DNA of 64,000 bases from Bryobacterales bacterium (GTDB lineage Bacteria > Acidobacteriota > Terriglobia > Bryobacterales > Bryobacteraceae). Both the position numbers and the translations under genes were made by a program. Location: NCBI GenBank assembly GCA_016713735.1, contig JADJOP010000037.1:62001-126000 (forward strand), written 5' to 3'. This document shows, piece after piece, positions 61,953 to 64,000 of the stretch. Below the pieces are notes generated by a model that did no database searches, was not told the origin of the DNA, and saw only the letters and a program-made list of their open reading frames with translations. Each line of letters starts with the position of its first letter. Position 1 is the stretch's first letter.

Positions 61953-64000
61953 ATGACGGCCAACGACCACTCCACTGTCGCCGTCCTCGCCGAAAAGCCC
62001 TCCGTCGCCCGCGACATCGCCGCCATCCTCGGCGCCACCACCAAGGGCGATGGCTACCTCCACGGCAACGGCTACGTCGTCACCTGGGCCATCGGCCATC
62101 TCGCCTCGCTCGCCCAACCGCACGAGATCAACCCCGCCTGGAAACAGTGGCGCCGCGACTCGCTCCCCATGCTCCCCGCCGAGTGGCCGCTGGTCGTCTA
62201 CGACAAGACCAAGCAGCAGTTCGAAGTCGTCCGCAAAATCCTCAACTCCCCCCGCGTCGCCTCGCTCGTCTGCGCCACTGACGCCGGACGCGAAGGCGAA
62301 CTCATCTTCCGCTACATCTACGAAGCCGCCGGCTGCACCAAGCCCGTCCAGCGCCTCTGGATCTCCTCGCTCACCCCCGACGCCATCCGCAAGGGCTTCT
62401 CCGCCCTCCGCCCCGGCGTTGACTACGAACCCCTCGCCGACGCCGCCCGAGGCCGCAGCCGCGCCGACTGGCTCGTAGGCATGAACCTCTCCCGCGCCTA
62501 CACGCTCACCTATGGCGAAGACTTAAGCGTCGGCCGCGTCCAAACGCCCACCCTCGCCATGCTCGTCGAACGCGAGCTCACCATCCGCAACTTCGTGGCA
62601 GAAGATTATTTCGAAGTCGAAGCCACCTTCCACCCGCAAAACGCCGCCCCCTCCGTCACCTACAAAGGCACCTGGTTCCGCCCAGGACAAAACGAACCCA
62701 ACTCGACCGAGGAAACCCTCCGCCAGTCGATGCGCCTCGCCGCCGACGGCGTCGAAGCCGCGCAAATCGTCGAGCGCGCCCGCACCGGCACGGCCGCCAT
62801 TGAGTCCATCAACTCCAACCTCCAGCGCATGGCCCCGCCCGCGCTCTACGACCTCACCGAACTCCAGCGCCATGCCAACCGCCTGTTCGGCTTCAGCGCC
62901 CAGAAGACACTCGAACTCGCCCAGGCCCTCTACGAACGCCACAAGCTCATCAGCTACCCCCGCACCGACAGCCGCCATCTTTCGCACGATGTCGCCGCCA
63001 CCCTCCCCCGCATCGTCCAGGCCATCGCCGCGCCCTATCAACAACACCTCGCCCCCGGCACCGGCGAACGCCCGCTGAACCGCCGCTTCGTCGACGACGC
63101 AAAGGTCACCGATCACCACGCCATCATCCCCACCGCCACCCGCGCCGGCCACCTGCCGCCCGACGAACAGCGCATCTACGACCTCGTCTGCCGCCGCCTC
63201 CTCTCGGCCTGGCACGACGATCACATCACCTCGGTCACCACCATCATCACGGCCATCGTCCACCCCGCCATCACCGACCGCTACCACTCCTCCGGCTCCG
63301 TCGTCCAGCAACTCGGCTGGAAAGCGCTCGACCTCGCCTTGCCCAAGAAGAAGGGCCGCGGCGGAGCAGGCGGCGACGAGGCTGAGGAAACCGTCCTGCC
63401 CCCCGGCCTCGCCCAAGGCGATCCGCAGGATGTCATCGACGCCGCCCCGCAGCGCAAGCGCACCCGTCCGCCCAAGCGCTACACCGAAGCCACGCTCCTC
63501 ACCGCCATGGAAACCGCCGGCAAGACGCTCGACGAAAAAGAGCTCTCCGACGCCATGAAGGAGACCGGCCTCGGCACCCCCGCCACCCGCGCCTCCATCA
63601 TCGAAGTGCTCCTCACGCGCGGTTACATGGTGCGCTCCGGCAAGAGCCTCGAGGCCACCGACAAGGGCATCCGCCTCATCGAAATCGTCCACCCCGAAGT
63701 GAAAAGCCCGGCCATGACCGGGCAGTGGGAGGCCTACCTCACGCGCATCCACCGCGGCAAGGCGCAACTCGATCCCTTCCTGCGCGGCATCGAAAACTAC
63801 GTACGCGAAGTCGTCGGCAAAGTCGGCGCCGTCCCTGCCGCCCCGCGCAAGGATGGCCCGCCGCGCAAGGCAGCGCCTTCCGCCGCGCCGCCACCCGTCG
63901 AGCCGCCGACCACGAAGAAGCCGCGCAAGAAAGCCATGCCCTCCGCCGAAGCCGCGCCCGCCAAACCAAAAGCCGCCGCCAAACGTGCGACCGCCACCAA
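61953..64000 (+). CDS. topB: DNA topoisomerase III, 3'-truncated by the window edge
   Basis: The 682 residues in view start VAVLAEKPSVARDIAAILGA (Toprim with Glu), then VVTWAIGHLASLAQP and CATDAGREGELIFR (the DxxxGREGE metal site), GEDLSVGRVQTPTLAMLVERE and HKLISYPRTDSRHL with catalytic Tyr335. This is a type IA topoisomerase that relaxes negatively supercoiled DNA and decatenates replication intermediates. The tail after about 610 is rich in Lys, Ala and Pro, a basic DNA-binding extension cut by the window end. No stop is seen. A long antisense frame across it is a GC shadow. Confidence 0.95.
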   Translation, partial: MTANDHSTVAVLAEKPSVARDIAAILGATTKGDGYLHGNGYVVTWAIGHLASLAQPHEINPAWKQWRRDSLPMLPAEWPLVVYDKTKQQFEVVRKILNSPRVASLVCATDAGREGELIFRYIYEAAGCTKPVQRLWISSLTPDAIRKGFSALRPGVDYEPLADAARGRSRADWLVGMNLSRAYTLTYGEDLSVGRVQTPTLAMLVERELTIRNFVAEDYFEVEATFHPQNAAPSVTYKGTWFRPGQNEPNSTEETLRQSMRLAADGVEAAQIVERARTGTAAIESINSNLQRMAPPALYDLTELQRHANRLFGFSAQKTLELAQALYERHKLISYPRTDSRHLSHDVAATLPRIVQAIAAPYQQHLAPGTGERPLNRRFVDDAKVTDHHAIIPTATRAGHLPPDEQRIYDLVCRRLLSAWHDDHITSVTTIITAIVHPAITDRYHSSGSVVQQLGWKALDLALPKKKGRGGAGGDEAEETVLPPGLAQGDPQDVIDAAPQRKRTRPPKRYTEATLLTAMETAGKTLDEKELSDAMKETGLGTPATRASIIEVLLTRGYMVRSGKSLEATDKGIRLIEIVHPEVKSPAMTGQWEAYLTRIHRGKAQLDPFLRGIENYVREVVGKVGAVPAAPRKDGPPRKAAPSAAPPPVEPPTTKKPRKKAMPSAEAAPAKPKAAAKRATAT

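Noticed and set aside
62523..63767. 414-codon minus-strand open frame over topB
   Set aside because: Antisense to well-conserved topoisomerase III motifs including the catalytic Tyr; no protein-like features.
1..64000. CRISPR array, phage structural genes, defence system or biosynthetic gene cluster
   Set aside because: No repeat-spacer pattern, capsid/tail genes, known defence genes, or NRPS/PKS/RiPP genes were seen on either strand.

Overview
The window is a GC-rich bacterial chromosome segment. Very large Oar-type TonB-dependent receptors with an N-terminal carboxypeptidase-regulatory-like domain, a periplasmic Reg_prop/Y_Y_Y propeller protein, Tat-exported sulfatases and oxidoreductases, a PEP-CTERM protein and PmoA-like/DUF1080 proteins together suggest a soil-type Acidobacteriota of the Solibacter/Bryobacterales kind. 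This placement is inferred from gene style; no rRNA is present.

Left flank (1-9.7 kb): a partial gene, an orphan ModA-like binding protein, a GAF-SpoIIE phosphatase, a metallo-beta-lactamase (MBL) hydrolase overlapping tail-to-tail with a propeller-linked adenylate cyclase, a PEP-CTERM protein, and a MscS channel with a C-terminal cyclic-nucleotide-binding domain. The cyclase, MBL hydrolase and channel could form a cAMP signalling set.

Middle (9.73-49.68 kb): a probable 39.9-kb catabolic genomic island. The intact tRNA-Val(CAC) lies at its right edge, and a 47-nt near-copy of the tRNA 3' half lies at its left edge in the same orientation. A 50-aa remnant resembling a tyrosine-recombinase C-terminus sits just inside the tRNA. 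The island carries three TonB receptors, a GH28-like beta-helix protein, a propeller hydrolase that may be lambda-carrageenase-like, a GH2 enzyme, two sulfatases, three enolase-superfamily sugar-acid enzymes, a DHDPS-family aldolase, an SSS symporter, a bicupin, Gfo/Idh/MocA oxidoreductases, a PmoA-like protein and a DUF362 protein. I read it as a system for taking up and degrading a sulfated acidic polysaccharide. Two regulators appear to control it. A XylR-type activator has a box found at three places (10.6, 18.8 and 20.3 kb). A LacI-type repressor has a palindromic operator around AAAACGTTTT at five places (10.7, 33.95, 36.7, 42.5 and 48.86 kb), four of them next to near-consensus TTGACAGC-17-TANNNT promoters. 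The first TonB gene carries both kinds of site.

The stretch 37.2-48.6 kb contains about twelve frameshifts in five genes, many of them one-base contractions of G or C runs. They are either sequencing errors or recent decay.

Right flank (49.7-64 kb): a CHASE-type hybrid histidine kinase, a histidine phosphatase, a frameshifted D-aminoacylase-type amidohydrolase, a LarA-like racemase with a DUF1080 protein, a DUF3303 protein, two bacterial-PH membrane proteins, an MBL hydrolase, a lactate permease, an odd poly-C block, a YbaK-type deacylase, and DNA topoisomerase III running off the window end.
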